NCBI RefSeq assembly: GCF_015291665.1
Contig: NZ_CP030048.1
Coordinates: 6,855,501 to 6,919,500, forward strand
Length of the DNA stretch: 64,000 nucleotides
From: Bradyrhizobium sp. CCBAU 53338
GTDB lineage: Bacteria > Pseudomonadota > Alphaproteobacteria > Rhizobiales > Xanthobacteraceae
Direction of reading: 5' to 3'
Shown here: positions 7,766-17,400 of the stretch, one piece after another
Numbering within the stretch: position 1 is the first letter of the stretch
Layout: each line of letters starts with the position of its first letter
Translations under genes and position numbers: made by a program
The notes under the pieces: model-generated
The model's input: the letters and a program-made list of their open reading frames with translations, nothing else
What the model was told of the DNA's origin: nothing
Databases searched by the model: none

Positions 7766-9510
7766 GGTTTGGCCACTCCGCCTTCGCTGACGATCTTGAT
7801 CGGCGCCGGCGGCGCAACGCGGGGCTGGAGCACCTGGGCGAGCACCTGCTCCTTCGGACCGAAGGCCTGCATGCGGCCGTCACGCAGCACCAGGATCTGG
7901 TCGACCGCCTCGACGCCGATGGGCCGGTGCGCGACCACGATGACGATGGCGCCGCGTCCGCGCGCGCTGCGGATCGCACGGGTCAGGGCCTCGTCACCTT
8001 CGGTGTCGAGGTTGGAGTTGGGCTCGTCCAGCACGATCAGGAACGGATTGCCGTAGAGCGCGCGCGCCAGCGCCACGCGCTGGGCCTGGCCTGCGGAGAG
8101 CGATCCGCCCTGCTCGCCGACCTGCGTGTTGTAGCCCTCGCGCATCTTGATGATCATCTCGTGCACGCCGGCCTCCTTGGCCGCGGAGATGATGCCGTCG
8201 GAGGTGGCCTCGGGATCGAAGCGGCCGATGTTCTGCGCGATGGTGCCGGCGAACAGCTCGACGTCCTGCGGCAGGTAGCCGATGTGACGGCCGAGCACGT
8301 CCGACGACCACTGGTCGAGCGCCGCGCCGTCGAGCCGGACCTTGCCGCGGACCGGCTGCCAGACGCCGACTAGCGCGCGGATCAGGGAGGATTTGCCGGA
8401 GCCGCTGGGGCCGATCACGCCGAGGCCATTGCCGGCTTCGAGCGCGAAGGTGACGTCCTGGACGATGAGCCGCTGGTCACCCGGCGCCACCATGGCGAGG
8501 GCCTCGACCGCGAGGCGGCTGGTCGGCGCCTGCAGCTGGGTCGGTATCGCCTGCGCCGGCATCTGTTCCAGCAGACGGCTGAGGCGATGCCAGCTCTGAC
8601 GGGCCGCGACGAAGGATTTCCAATGCGCGATCGCGAGATCGACCGGCGCCAATGCGCGGGCGGAGAGGATCGAGCCCGCGATGATGATGCCGGCAGTCGC
8701 CTCCTGGCGGATGACGAGCGTGGCGCCGACCGCGAGCACCGCCGATTGCAGCATCATGCGCAGCACCTTGGCGATCGCACCGAGGCCGCCGGCGACATCG
8801 CTCGCACGCTGATTGCCGGCGAGATATTTTTCGTTGGCCGCGCTCCAGCGCGCGTTCAGCCGGCCGGCCATCCCCATCGACACCAGAACTTCGGCGTTGC
8901 GGCGGCTGGACTGGGCGAGGTCGTTGCGCTGGGCGGCAAGGCCCATCGCCTCCTTCGCCGGCTGGCGGGACAGGAATTCGGTGACCAGCGTGAGGCCGAC
9001 CAGGATGACGGCGCCGATCAGCGCGGTCACGCCGATCCAGACGTGGAAGGCGAAGCAGATGCCGAGATAGAGCGGCAGCCATGGCAGGTCGAAGAACGCA
9101 CTCGGGCCCATGCTGCCCAGGAAGGAGCGGACATTGTCGAGGTCGCGCAGCGGCTGAAGTCCCTCGTTGCGGTTGCCGACCAGCAGCGGCAGCCGCACGA
9201 TGGTGTCGAACACGCGCTTGTTCAGCGCTTCGTCGAGCGCGGTGCCGACCCGTCCCAGGATGCGGCTGCGGATCATGTCGAGCACGCCCTGCGCCATGTA
9301 GAGGCCGCCGGCGAGCACGATCAGGCCGACGAGGGTCGGAATGCTGCGGCTCGGCAGCACGCGGTCGTAAACCTCCAGCATGAAGAGCGACCCGGTCAGA
9401 TAGAGCAGGTTGATCATGCAGCTCATGAAGCCGACGCCGACGAACGCGGTGCGGCAGGCACGCAGCGCGTCACCGAGCTCTGAACGGCGGAGGCCGGGAA
9501 CGGCTGCCAT
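7762..9510 (-). CDS. Type I secretion permease/ATPase (PrsD/PrtD type)
   Basis: This 582-residue half-transporter fuses six membrane helices (about residues 20-300) to an ABC ATPase. Walker A is GPSGSGKSS (367-375), the signature is LSAGQAQRVALARAL (471-485), Walker B is LIVLDEP (491-497), followed by an H-loop VVAHRP. All catalytic residues are intact. There is no N-terminal C39 peptidase or C39-like domain, which fits export of RTX proteins by an uncleaved C-terminal signal. It is first in a two-gene operon with the adaptor, overlapping it by 4 bases. Confidence 0.93.
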   Translation of the reverse strand: MAAVPGLRRSELGDALRACRTAFVGVGFMSCMINLLYLTGSLFMLEVYDRVLPSRSIPTLVGLIVLAGGLYMAQGVLDMIRSRILGRVGTALDEALNKRVFDTIVRLPLLVGNRNEGLQPLRDLDNVRSFLGSMGPSAFFDLPWLPLYLGICFAFHVWIGVTALIGAVILVGLTLVTEFLSRQPAKEAMGLAAQRNDLAQSSRRNAEVLVSMGMAGRLNARWSAANEKYLAGNQRASDVAGGLGAIAKVLRMMLQSAVLAVGATLVIRQEATAGIIIAGSILSARALAPVDLAIAHWKSFVAARQSWHRLSRLLEQMPAQAIPTQLQAPTSRLAVEALAMVAPGDQRLIVQDVTFALEAGNGLGVIGPSGSGKSSLIRALVGVWQPVRGKVRLDGAALDQWSSDVLGRHIGYLPQDVELFAGTIAQNIGRFDPEATSDGIISAAKEAGVHEMIIKMREGYNTQVGEQGGSLSAGQAQRVALARALYGNPFLIVLDEPNSNLDTEGDEALTRAIRSARGRGAIVIVVAHRPIGVEAVDQILVLRDGRMQAFGPKEQVLAQVLQPRVAPPAPIKIVSEGGVAKP

Positions 9511-9710
9511 CAGTCTGATCTCTTTCGGGTAAGGGGGAGGCCCCCCGAATTCACAGGCAAATCGAGGCGTACCCGCCCCGGATTAATATCGGGTTCTTCC
9601 CGCGGGCAACGCAATCGAATTTATCCGGGCCCGCATCACATCTACCCCGGACGGCTCGATCCGCAAGTCCGGTATTTCACAGTCTTTGCGGCTTTTTCTA
9701 GCAAAGACAA

Positions 9711-9741
9711 GCGCCTCCCCCCAGGGTTGGGGAGAGGCGGA
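9711..9741 (-). terminator. Hairpin downstream of the glsB-like gene
   Basis: GCGCCTCCCCCC and GGGGAGAGGCGG can pair around a short loop about 25 bases past the stop of the GlsB-type gene (9763, minus strand). On the minus strand the following bases include a CTTGTCTTTG stretch rather than a clean T run, so it is a weak terminator at best. Confidence 0.4.
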
Positions 9742-9762
9742 GGTTCCGGTCGATCGAGACGG

Positions 9763-10032
9763 CTAGAGCCGGCCGCCGCCGCGCACCAGCCGCACCACCA
9801 GCAGCAGGATGACGGCGCCGATGGCGGAAAAGATGATCTCCGAGACCAGCCCGACACCGATATGGATGCCGAGCTTCGGGAACAGGAAGCTCGCGACGAA
9901 CGCGCCGGCGATGCCGATCACGATGTCGCCGATGATGCCGAACCCGCTCCCCCGCACCACCTTGCCGGCGAGCCAGCCGGCGACCAGGCCGACGAACAGG
10001 ATGACGATGAGGCTTTGACCAGAAATGTACAT
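9763..10032 (-). CDS. GlsB/YeaQ/YmgE family small membrane protein
   Basis: This 89-residue protein is almost entirely three hydrophobic helices with the family's glycine pattern: VGLVAGWLAGKVVRGSGFGIIGDIVIGIAGAFVASFLF, split here over two helices, then SEIIFSAIGAVILLLVVRLV. Members are stress-associated inner-membrane proteins of unknown mechanism (transglycosylase-associated protein family). It has its own transcription unit between the secretion genes and the amidase. Confidence 0.88.
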   Translation of the reverse strand: MYISGQSLIVILFVGLVAGWLAGKVVRGSGFGIIGDIVIGIAGAFVASFLFPKLGIHIGVGLVSEIIFSAIGAVILLLVVRLVRGGGRL

Positions 10033-10283
10033 AAGTTGAAGTCCCTCTCCGTGAACGCGGCCATGGAACCGGAACCGGGATGAATGGGGTCTGAATGGTG
10101 CCCAGGGCGGGACCGGTCAGACACGAATCGCGAAAACAACCCCATGCACAGTAGAACTGGCCCATCGGGATGCGCTCGGTGGGTTGTCATAGTCCGATGT
10201 TCGCGCAGGAGAATCCTGCGAGCATGACGAGAGAGGTGTAACCGCAGCTCGGTGCTCGCTTCGGTCGCCCCCTCGCCCGCCCC

Positions 10284-11699
10284 TCATGACGGCAGTTTCG
10301 GGACCCGGTCGTGATGGTCGGTGACGCGCTGGAAGGCGGCGCCGACGGTGAGCAGGGTCGCTTCATCGAAGGAGCGGCCGATCAGCTGCATGCCGACAGG
10401 CAGCCCGCTCCTGGTGAAGCCCGAGGGCACCGTGAGCGACGGCAGGCCGAGGAAGTTCACCGGGCGGGTGAACAGCGTCAGCCGCTGCAGCAGCGCCGGC
10501 GCGTTCGGTCCGCCGCCGACATCGCTCTCCTCGATGGTCGGCGCCGGGATCGGCGAGGCCGGTGCGATGATGGCGTCGACGCCCGCGGCGGCCGCGTTGT
10601 GCGCAGCGAGGGCCGGGCCGCGCCAGCGCATCGCCTCGAGATAGGTGACGGCGGGAACGGAAAGGCCGTTCTGCAGCCGCATCAGCGTCTGCGCGCCGTA
10701 ATCCTGCGGCCGCTCGATCATCCAGCGCTTGTGGAAGGCGGCGGCTTCGGCCGCGAGCACGAGCTGGCTTGCGGACGACAATTGCCGCTGGTCCGGCAGC
10801 TCGACCTTGACGATGTCGGCGCCTTCGCGCTTGAGCACCGCGATGGTCTCGTCCAGCACGCGCGCGACCTCGCCGTCGAGATCGTCGACATAGAAGGACG
10901 CGGGCACGCCGATCTTCAAGCCTTTCAGCGAGCCTTTGGTGGCGGCGACGTAATCCGACAGCGGTTCGCGGCTGGTCGTCGAGTCCTCCGGATCGGCACC
11001 AGCCATCAGCGCCAGCAGCAGCGCGCAGTCTTCCGCCGTGCGCGCAAGCGGACCGACCGTGTCGAGCGATTGCGACAGCGGCATCGCCCCGGCGCGGCTG
11101 ACGCGGCCGACGGTCGTCTTTAGCCCCGTGACGCCGCAGAAATGCGCGGGCATGCGGATCGAGCCGCCGGTGTCGGAGCCGAGCGCCGCATAGGTCAGCC
11201 GCGCGGCGACCGACGCGCCGGAGCCCGAGGATGAACCGCCGGTGATATGCGCGACGTTCCAGGGATTGCGCACCGGGCCGTAATGGGCGTTGTGCCCGGT
11301 CGGGCCATAGGCGAATTCGGCCAGTTGCAGCGTGCCAAGGCGGACCTGGCCGGCATCCTTCAGCCGCTGCAGCGCGGTGGACGTCACCGTCGGCACGAAG
11401 TCGCGGCGGATCAGCGAGCCGCAGGTCGCGACCTTGCCGGCGTCGTAATACATGTCCTTGTGCGCGAGCGGAACGCCGTGCAGCGGACCACGCACCTCGC
11501 CTTTGGCGAGGTCGGCGTCGGCGGCATCGGCTGCCCTCAGCGCCGCTTCCGACTCGATCGACATGAAGGCGTTGAGATGCGGCTGCCATTGCGCGATGCG
11601 GTGCAGCAGGGCGCGCGTCACCTCATGGGAGGAGACCTGCCTCATCGCGATCGCACGCGCGACCTCGGTGAGCGTCATCAAGGCGGGCTCAGCGCTCAT
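10284..11699 (-). CDS. Amidase signature family hydrolase (AtzE/GatA-like)
   Basis: This 471-residue enzyme has the full amidase signature Ser-cisSer-Lys triad: Lys81 in PLAHKDMYY, the cis-Ser in GGSSSGSGASVAA (about 156) and the nucleophile Ser180 in GSDTGGSIR. It hydrolyses amides or ureides; the substrate cannot be read from the sequence. The ATG at 11699 was chosen because it overlaps the stop of an AtzG-like small gene (ATGA). The longer upstream frame runs through that gene. Coupling to an AtzG-like partner argues for the 1-carboxybiuret hydrolase (AtzE) or amidotransferase-like branch rather than a stand-alone amidase. Confidence 0.9.
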   Translation of the reverse strand: MSAEPALMTLTEVARAIAMRQVSSHEVTRALLHRIAQWQPHLNAFMSIESEAALRAADAADADLAKGEVRGPLHGVPLAHKDMYYDAGKVATCGSLIRRDFVPTVTSTALQRLKDAGQVRLGTLQLAEFAYGPTGHNAHYGPVRNPWNVAHITGGSSSGSGASVAARLTYAALGSDTGGSIRMPAHFCGVTGLKTTVGRVSRAGAMPLSQSLDTVGPLARTAEDCALLLALMAGADPEDSTTSREPLSDYVAATKGSLKGLKIGVPASFYVDDLDGEVARVLDETIAVLKREGADIVKVELPDQRQLSSASQLVLAAEAAAFHKRWMIERPQDYGAQTLMRLQNGLSVPAVTYLEAMRWRGPALAAHNAAAAGVDAIIAPASPIPAPTIEESDVGGGPNAPALLQRLTLFTRPVNFLGLPSLTVPSGFTRSGLPVGMQLIGRSFDEATLLTVGAAFQRVTDHHDRVPKLPS

Positions 11700-11893
11700 T
11701 TCGACACCTTCGCGGCTTGCGCGAGCGGATAGAGCGCGGGCTCGAGGTCGAACGGCAGCGTGCCGGCGATGACCGCAAAGCCTTCGAAGGCAGGCCCGAT
11801 GGAGTTGGAAATGCGGGTCGCGATCTCGTCGTCCACGGGAATGCCGGCGATCCGTGCCGTCGCCTGGATCTCTTTTGTCGTTGGTCTCGTCAT
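11696..11893 (-). CDS. AtzG/GatC-like small subunit
   Basis: This 65-residue helical protein overlaps the amidase start by four bases. The layout (two helices, then FEGFAVIAGTLPFDLEPALYPL) resembles AtzG and GatC: an N-terminal helical part followed by an extended tail that wraps around the amidase partner (the P-x-D/E-x-EP element). In AtzE-AtzG and GatA-GatC the small subunit stabilises the large one. Recognition rests on size, coupling and the tail pattern only. There is no signal peptide. Confidence 0.65.
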   Translation of the reverse strand: MTRPTTKEIQATARIAGIPVDDEIATRISNSIGPAFEGFAVIAGTLPFDLEPALYPLAQAAKVSK

Positions 11894-12036
11894 GCGGTTT
11901 CCTCTTTGGCCGCTCGGCCATGGCCTGATCCCGAAGTGGCCATGGAGCAGGCGGCCTCGTGACCCATATTACCGAGCACCGTGAGATTTGGTGCCGCATT
12001 TGCGCAGGGCGGCTCCGCAAATGGGCGGCGTCGCGA

Positions 12037-12060
12037 TGTCCCCGCCTGCGCGGGGGCGAC
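12037..12060. repeat. GC-rich short palindrome
   Basis: GTCCCCGC and GCGGGGGCGAC pair imperfectly. It resembles a frequent Bradyrhizobium intergenic palindrome. It lies about 35 bases beyond the stop of the cyclase gene and could help end its transcript. Confidence 0.35.
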
Positions 12061-12095
12061 ACTTTCGTCGTGGGACGAGCGTAAAGCCTCGCCCT

Positions 12096-14327
12096 CTATT
12101 TCGTCAGCAGCGCATACGCTCCGGTCCAGCCTTCCGGCGGCGGGTTGATCCTGAACTCCTTGATGCGCGCCTCGTACAGCTTGAACAGCTTTTCCAGCGT
12201 ATCGGCATCCTCGCTGCGGCGGCCGCGCTCGATGGCGTCCAGCGCGCCCTGCCAATCGCAGCTGCGGTAGCAGCCGAGCATCTCGATGGTGATGTTGCGC
12301 AGGCGCTGGAACGCGGCCGAATGCATCACGTCCTCGCGGCCGGCGATCGCATAGATCACTTCCGGCTCGGTCTTGCCCTTGACCATGATGAAGTCGAGCT
12401 CGAGGATCGCGAACCTGTCCTTGGCGGCGAGCGCGGTGCGGGAGCCGACGATGATCGGGAAGCCGTATTCCTTGGTCTGGCCTTCGAGGCGTGACGCCAG
12501 GTTGACGCTGTCGCCGAGCACCGAATAGTTCTTCTTCAGATCGGAGCCCATGTTGCCGACCACGCCGATGCCGGTGTTGAGACCGATGCCGACATTGAGC
12601 GGGATGTAGATGCGGCCGCCGTCGGCGGCCTCCTGCTCGCGCTCCTTGTTGACCACGTCGATCTTCTCGAGCATCTGGACCGCGGCCTCGCAGGCGTTGA
12701 CCTGGTGGTTGGCATCGTCGAGCGGTGCATTCCAGAACGCCATGATGGCGTCGCCCATGTATTTGTCGACGTAGCCCTTCTCTTCGATGATCACGTCGGT
12801 GAGCGGCGTCAGGAAGCGGTTCATCAGCACGATGAGCCCTTGCGGATCGTGCTTGTAGCTCTCCGAAATCGTGGTGAAGCCGCGCACGTCGGAGAACATG
12901 ATCGTCATCTCGCGCTCCTCGCCGCCGAGCACGACCTTCTCCGGCGACTGCGCCATCTGCTCGACCAGGACGGGCGACATGTATTGCGCGAAGATGCCGC
13001 GGATCTCCTTCCGCTGCCGCTGCTCGCGCACGAAGCTCGCGAAGATGAAGGTCAGGTAGATCGCGGTCGTCGACAGCAGCGGATAGGTGAAGTCGATGAT
13101 ATAGCGGTACTGCGAGTAGAAGAACCAGGACGTGCCGATCAGGATGGCGGCGAACATCGCGCCCGCAACCACCAGCCTGACCGGGCCGAGATTCGGCGTG
13201 AAGATGATGACGAGAATGCCGATGATCATCGCTGCGAGCAATTCGATGCCGAGCGCGTAGTTCGGCCGGGAGATCGTTGCGCCCGTCAATATGCTTTCGA
13301 GCACCTGGGCGTGAATCTCGACACCCGGCATGGCGCGCGACACCGGCGTGGTCTTGATGTCGTTCAGGCCGACCGCGGAGGTACCGATCAGCACCAGCTT
13401 GCCGTTGATCTTGCTCGGCGGCACGGTGTTGTCGAGCACGTCGGCCGCCGAGACGTAGATCGAGGGATCGTGACGGGCATAGTGCACCCAGATTTGACCG
13501 TTCTCGTCGGTCGGGATCTCGACACCCTTGAGGCGGACGGCGCGGACGCCGGCCTTGTCGGTCCGCACCAGCAGCGTCGGAGTCCCCGTGACGACCCGCA
13601 GGATCTCGAGGCTGAGCGAGGGCATGATGTTGCCCTGCGCGAGCATGACCGTCGGCACGCGCCGGATCAGGCCGTCGCGCTCGGTCCTGATCGTGAACAG
13701 GCCGCGACCGGCGGCGACCTTCTCGATGACGGGCACGTTGCGCAGGAGGCCCGGGAATTCGAACAGAAAGCGCTCGGCCCCGGCTTCACCGACCGTCGCC
13801 ACGCCGGTGAAGGGAAGCTCCTTGTCGATCTCCGACGTGATCGTCGACTGCCCGGTCTCGCCCAGCACCACGCGCGAGCGCCTGATCGCTTCGGAGAGGA
13901 CCTGGTCGTTGCTCGGCAGTTCGCGCAGCCTGGTGCGGGTGGCGTCGTCCAGATAGCGCATCTGGCTCGCAACCAGATCCGGATTGAGCCGGTCGGGCTC
14001 GGAGAACACCACGTCGAAGCCGATCGCCACCGCGCCGTTGCTGGTGAGGTTGATGATCATGTCCGCGATGCGCGTGCGCGACCATGGCCACTGGCCGAAC
14101 CTGGCAAGGCTCTTGTCGTCGATGTCGACGATGGTGACCGGCCGCACCGTCTTGTGCCGGGGATCGATCAGTTGGAACATGTCGAAGGTGCGGAGCCGCA
14201 GTTCCTGGACCGGCGGCGGATCCCAGAGCCGAAGGGCTGCAAACACGATCAGCAGCCCAAGGCACAGCAGCCGCGCGAAGCCGAATTTTTGCGCGAACCA
14301 CCGGCGCCAGATTTTGAGACGTTTCAT
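12096..14327 (-). CDS. CHASE2-domain adenylate/guanylate cyclase, class III
   Basis: The protein has 743 residues. An N-terminal membrane helix (about 18-33) is followed by an extracytoplasmic CHASE2 sensor domain (about 40-345; VRPVTIVDIDDKSLARFGQWPWSR is its hallmark region, here spanning two motifs). Three membrane helices (about 359-377, 383-402, 412-432) lead to a class III cyclase domain (about 470-660). Metal-binding Asp480 (MFSDVRGFT) and Asp526 (YMGDAIMAFW) and the VLGDSVNLASRLEG block are all present, so it should be active. It turns an outside signal into cAMP or cGMP. It lies between the giant surface protein and the amidase genes, on the same strand as both. Confidence 0.92.
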   Translation of the reverse strand: MKRLKIWRRWFAQKFGFARLLCLGLLIVFAALRLWDPPPVQELRLRTFDMFQLIDPRHKTVRPVTIVDIDDKSLARFGQWPWSRTRIADMIINLTSNGAVAIGFDVVFSEPDRLNPDLVASQMRYLDDATRTRLRELPSNDQVLSEAIRRSRVVLGETGQSTITSEIDKELPFTGVATVGEAGAERFLFEFPGLLRNVPVIEKVAAGRGLFTIRTERDGLIRRVPTVMLAQGNIMPSLSLEILRVVTGTPTLLVRTDKAGVRAVRLKGVEIPTDENGQIWVHYARHDPSIYVSAADVLDNTVPPSKINGKLVLIGTSAVGLNDIKTTPVSRAMPGVEIHAQVLESILTGATISRPNYALGIELLAAMIIGILVIIFTPNLGPVRLVVAGAMFAAILIGTSWFFYSQYRYIIDFTYPLLSTTAIYLTFIFASFVREQRQRKEIRGIFAQYMSPVLVEQMAQSPEKVVLGGEEREMTIMFSDVRGFTTISESYKHDPQGLIVLMNRFLTPLTDVIIEEKGYVDKYMGDAIMAFWNAPLDDANHQVNACEAAVQMLEKIDVVNKEREQEAADGGRIYIPLNVGIGLNTGIGVVGNMGSDLKKNYSVLGDSVNLASRLEGQTKEYGFPIIVGSRTALAAKDRFAILELDFIMVKGKTEPEVIYAIAGREDVMHSAAFQRLRNITIEMLGCYRSCDWQGALDAIERGRRSEDADTLEKLFKLYEARIKEFRINPPPEGWTGAYALLTK

Positions 14328-14482
14328 GTCAGTCGAGCTTCCTGCCGCGCGCCACGTCCTCGGAGGCCGATCATGGAACTTCAGTGCGCGGTTGGCTATT
14401 CCCTGGGGCGAAGGATTGTCGATTTTTTGCCGGGGTCAGGCTGGGCGTTCGCCGCGGGCCAGCCGGCCGGATCCGGCGCTCG

Positions 14483-17400
14483 TCAGGTCACGTGGAAGAT
14501 GAAATCGCTGGCCTTGAGATTGGCGGCAATCACGTTCTTCAGCAGGAGCTGTTCGTTCTCCGTGACCGGCGGTCCGGCCGAATGACTGATCTGCTGACTC
14601 CATGTGACCAGCGTGTCGGCAGAGGTCTGCTGCTGGACGATGGTCAGATTGCCGATGGAGCTGACACCGGAGAACTGGCGCAGGTCGATCGTGTCGAGGC
14701 CTTCGATGAAATCGGTGACGGTGTGCGTGGCGTCGCCCCCGCTCGAGCCCGGCGCGAACACGAACTGGTCCTTGCCGTCACCGCCCGTCAGCGTGTCGCC
14801 GGTCGTCGTCGCGAAGATGACGTCCTTGCCGCTGGTGCCGGTCAGCGTGACGCCGTTGCTGGCGTCGCCCTCGTTGAAGATAAAGTTGACGGTGTCGTAG
14901 AGACCGGTGGTCTTGTCCGTCACCGTCACCGCGATCTGGTCGGTATCAGGCGGCGTGACGCCGCCACTGTAGGTGACACCGTCCGTGAAGGCCGTGTTGA
15001 TGTCGGCGAGCGACCCCGACGTCGGCGACAGATCGACGCTGCTGCCCGGCGCATGCGCGGTGGTTGCCGTGACCGTGAAGTCATCCGTCGAAGCGCCGGA
15101 ATCGGTGTCTGTGACCGAGAGATTGAAGATGGTGTCGGTGCCGAGCTCGCCGTCATGCACGACGTAGAAATGAGTGGTGTCGATCACGGGCCCGCCGACG
15201 GGGGCGGTCACGCTCGTGCCGATCGTGGCGGCCTGGTGCGAGACCGAGGCCGTGCCGTCTGCATCCATCACCGTGATATCGGTCGTCACCGGCGAGGCGG
15301 AGCTCGTGATGCCGCCAGTATAGGTGTCGTCGAGGGCGTGGACACCGAGCGGATCCGGGGTGCCGGTGAAGCCGTTGGCCGGGACGAATCGCACCAGCGT
15401 GCCGGGGTCCAGCACCAGCGCATGGGTGTCGCTGACCGAGCCGATGTCGACCCACTGGCCGGTGTCTGCGAGCTCGTATTGCCAGACGCCCTGGCTCGAT
15501 GACGCCGTGTCCGACGTCACCGCGATGGCCTGAAGGCTGCCGCCGTCGTCGACGTCGGCGAACTTGCCCTGGAACAGATCGCTGAAGCTGTGCCCGGCCG
15601 GGTCGCCCTGGTTGCCGGCGACGGACGGCAGCGTCGTGTCGGCGAGCGTCGGCGCGTCGTTGGCGCCGGCGACCGTGACCGTCACCTGCGCCGTATCGCT
15701 CCCGCCGTGATGGTCGTCGAGCGTGATGGTCGAGATCACCGTCGCGGTCTGGCCCCGCGCGAGGAAATCCAGCGCGCTGTCGGCGATCGAATAGCTCCAG
15801 TCGGCGGTGCCGTTGTTCTTGCCCGACGTCAGGACCGAAAGCGCATTTTCCAACGCACTTGCCTGTCCCGAGGTCAGCGTGAGCTGGGTATGGCCGCCGG
15901 CAGCGAGCCAGGTGGCCGACCCGTCCGTGATCGTCGCCGTCGGGCGGTCGGTCAGGTCGATGTCGGTGAAAGCGATCGAGCCCGTCGCGGCCGGCGACGG
16001 GTCGAGCGTCGGAGAATTGGTGGTATCGGCGAGCTCGGAGACGTTCGCCGTCAAGGTCGCACCATCCGTGGTCAATGCCGGTGCGTCGTCGTCGGCGTGG
16101 ATGGTGATCAGCGTGTGGCCGCTCTCGTCGCTGCCGGCGAAATGTGCGTCGCGATAGTCGCCGACCAGGGTCAGGCTGATGGTCGCACCATCGTCGCCGG
16201 TAACCGTCAGCACACCGCCGCTGGCGGGATCGTCGGCATTGGGGACATAGTCCGCGGTGGTGCCGAGCCCCCACTTGATCATCGTCAGGTCGATCTTGTC
16301 GTTCGCGGTCAGGTCCGCGATCGCGCCGCCGAAATGCTGCGTGTCGATCTCGAGCTCGGCGCCGTCGCCGGCGAGCGTGACCGTTTGCGATACCGCGCCC
16401 TTGACCTCGAGCGTGGCACCGGCATCGACGACGACCGCGCCCGACGTCGAGCCCGTCAGCGAGCCGAACAGCGTCAGCGTCCCGGCGTGAACCTCGATCA
16501 GGCCGGTGTCGGCATTGGTGATATCGCCCGCGATCGACGCAGCGCCCCAGCTGTCGATGCCGCCGTCATTCTCGACGCTCAGCCCGGTGCCGGAGATCGA
16601 GGCGCCGTGCAGATCGATGTCGCCGTGATTGACGATCGACGACGCATCGCCGAACACGCCGCTGCCGGCGACCGTCCAGGTGCCGCCCGCCTCGTTGTTG
16701 AACGTGGCGGAGGCGACAGAGATGTTGCCGTTGATGTGGCCGGTGTTGTTGATGGTGACGGCGCCGCCGGCCTCGACGATCGCATAGGTCGTCGAGGTCA
16801 CCGTGTCCGCATCAGCGGGTCCGATGATGCCGGAATTGTCGATCACGGCCGCGTTGGCGTCGTTTTCCTGGATGGAGATTGCCGCAACACCGTCGGCGCC
16901 GACCACGTTGCCGTGATTGACGACGTGCGTCGCGCCGGCCGCGCCCGAATCGTTCTGGTCGACATCGATGCCGAACGAGGCCGTGCCGGTGATGTCACCG
17001 TTGTTCGTGATGGTGACGTCGCCGTCGCCATGGGACACGACATCGAGGCCGACGGCGCCGGTGACGCCGCCGCCGATCGTCGCCGTGATGCCGCCGGCCC
17101 CGTTGACGCCGTCGTGCAGCACGATGCCGCTGCCGGTCTGGCCCGTGATATCGCCGACCGTCGTGAGCGAGATATCGCCGATGCCGTCCTGGGTGACGAC
17201 GATGCCGTTGTCGTGACCGGCCAGCGTGCCGGTCGGTGTCAGCACGATGTTGCCACCGCCGCCATCGCTCGTCCCGCCCGAGGCCGTGAAGTCGAGCGCG
17301 TCGCCCAGCGATGTCGAGATATCGGCCGTTCCGGTGATCGTGAAGGTGCCGTCCTGCGACGAGGTACCCGCGATCGTGCCGGTGAAGCTCTGGCCGGCCA

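Noticed and set aside
12705..14585. 626-codon plus-strand frame over the cyclase gene
   Set aside because: Its composition (Arg/His/Asp/Glu-rich, no hydrophobic core) marks it as a shadow; the cyclase has its catalytic residues on the minus strand.
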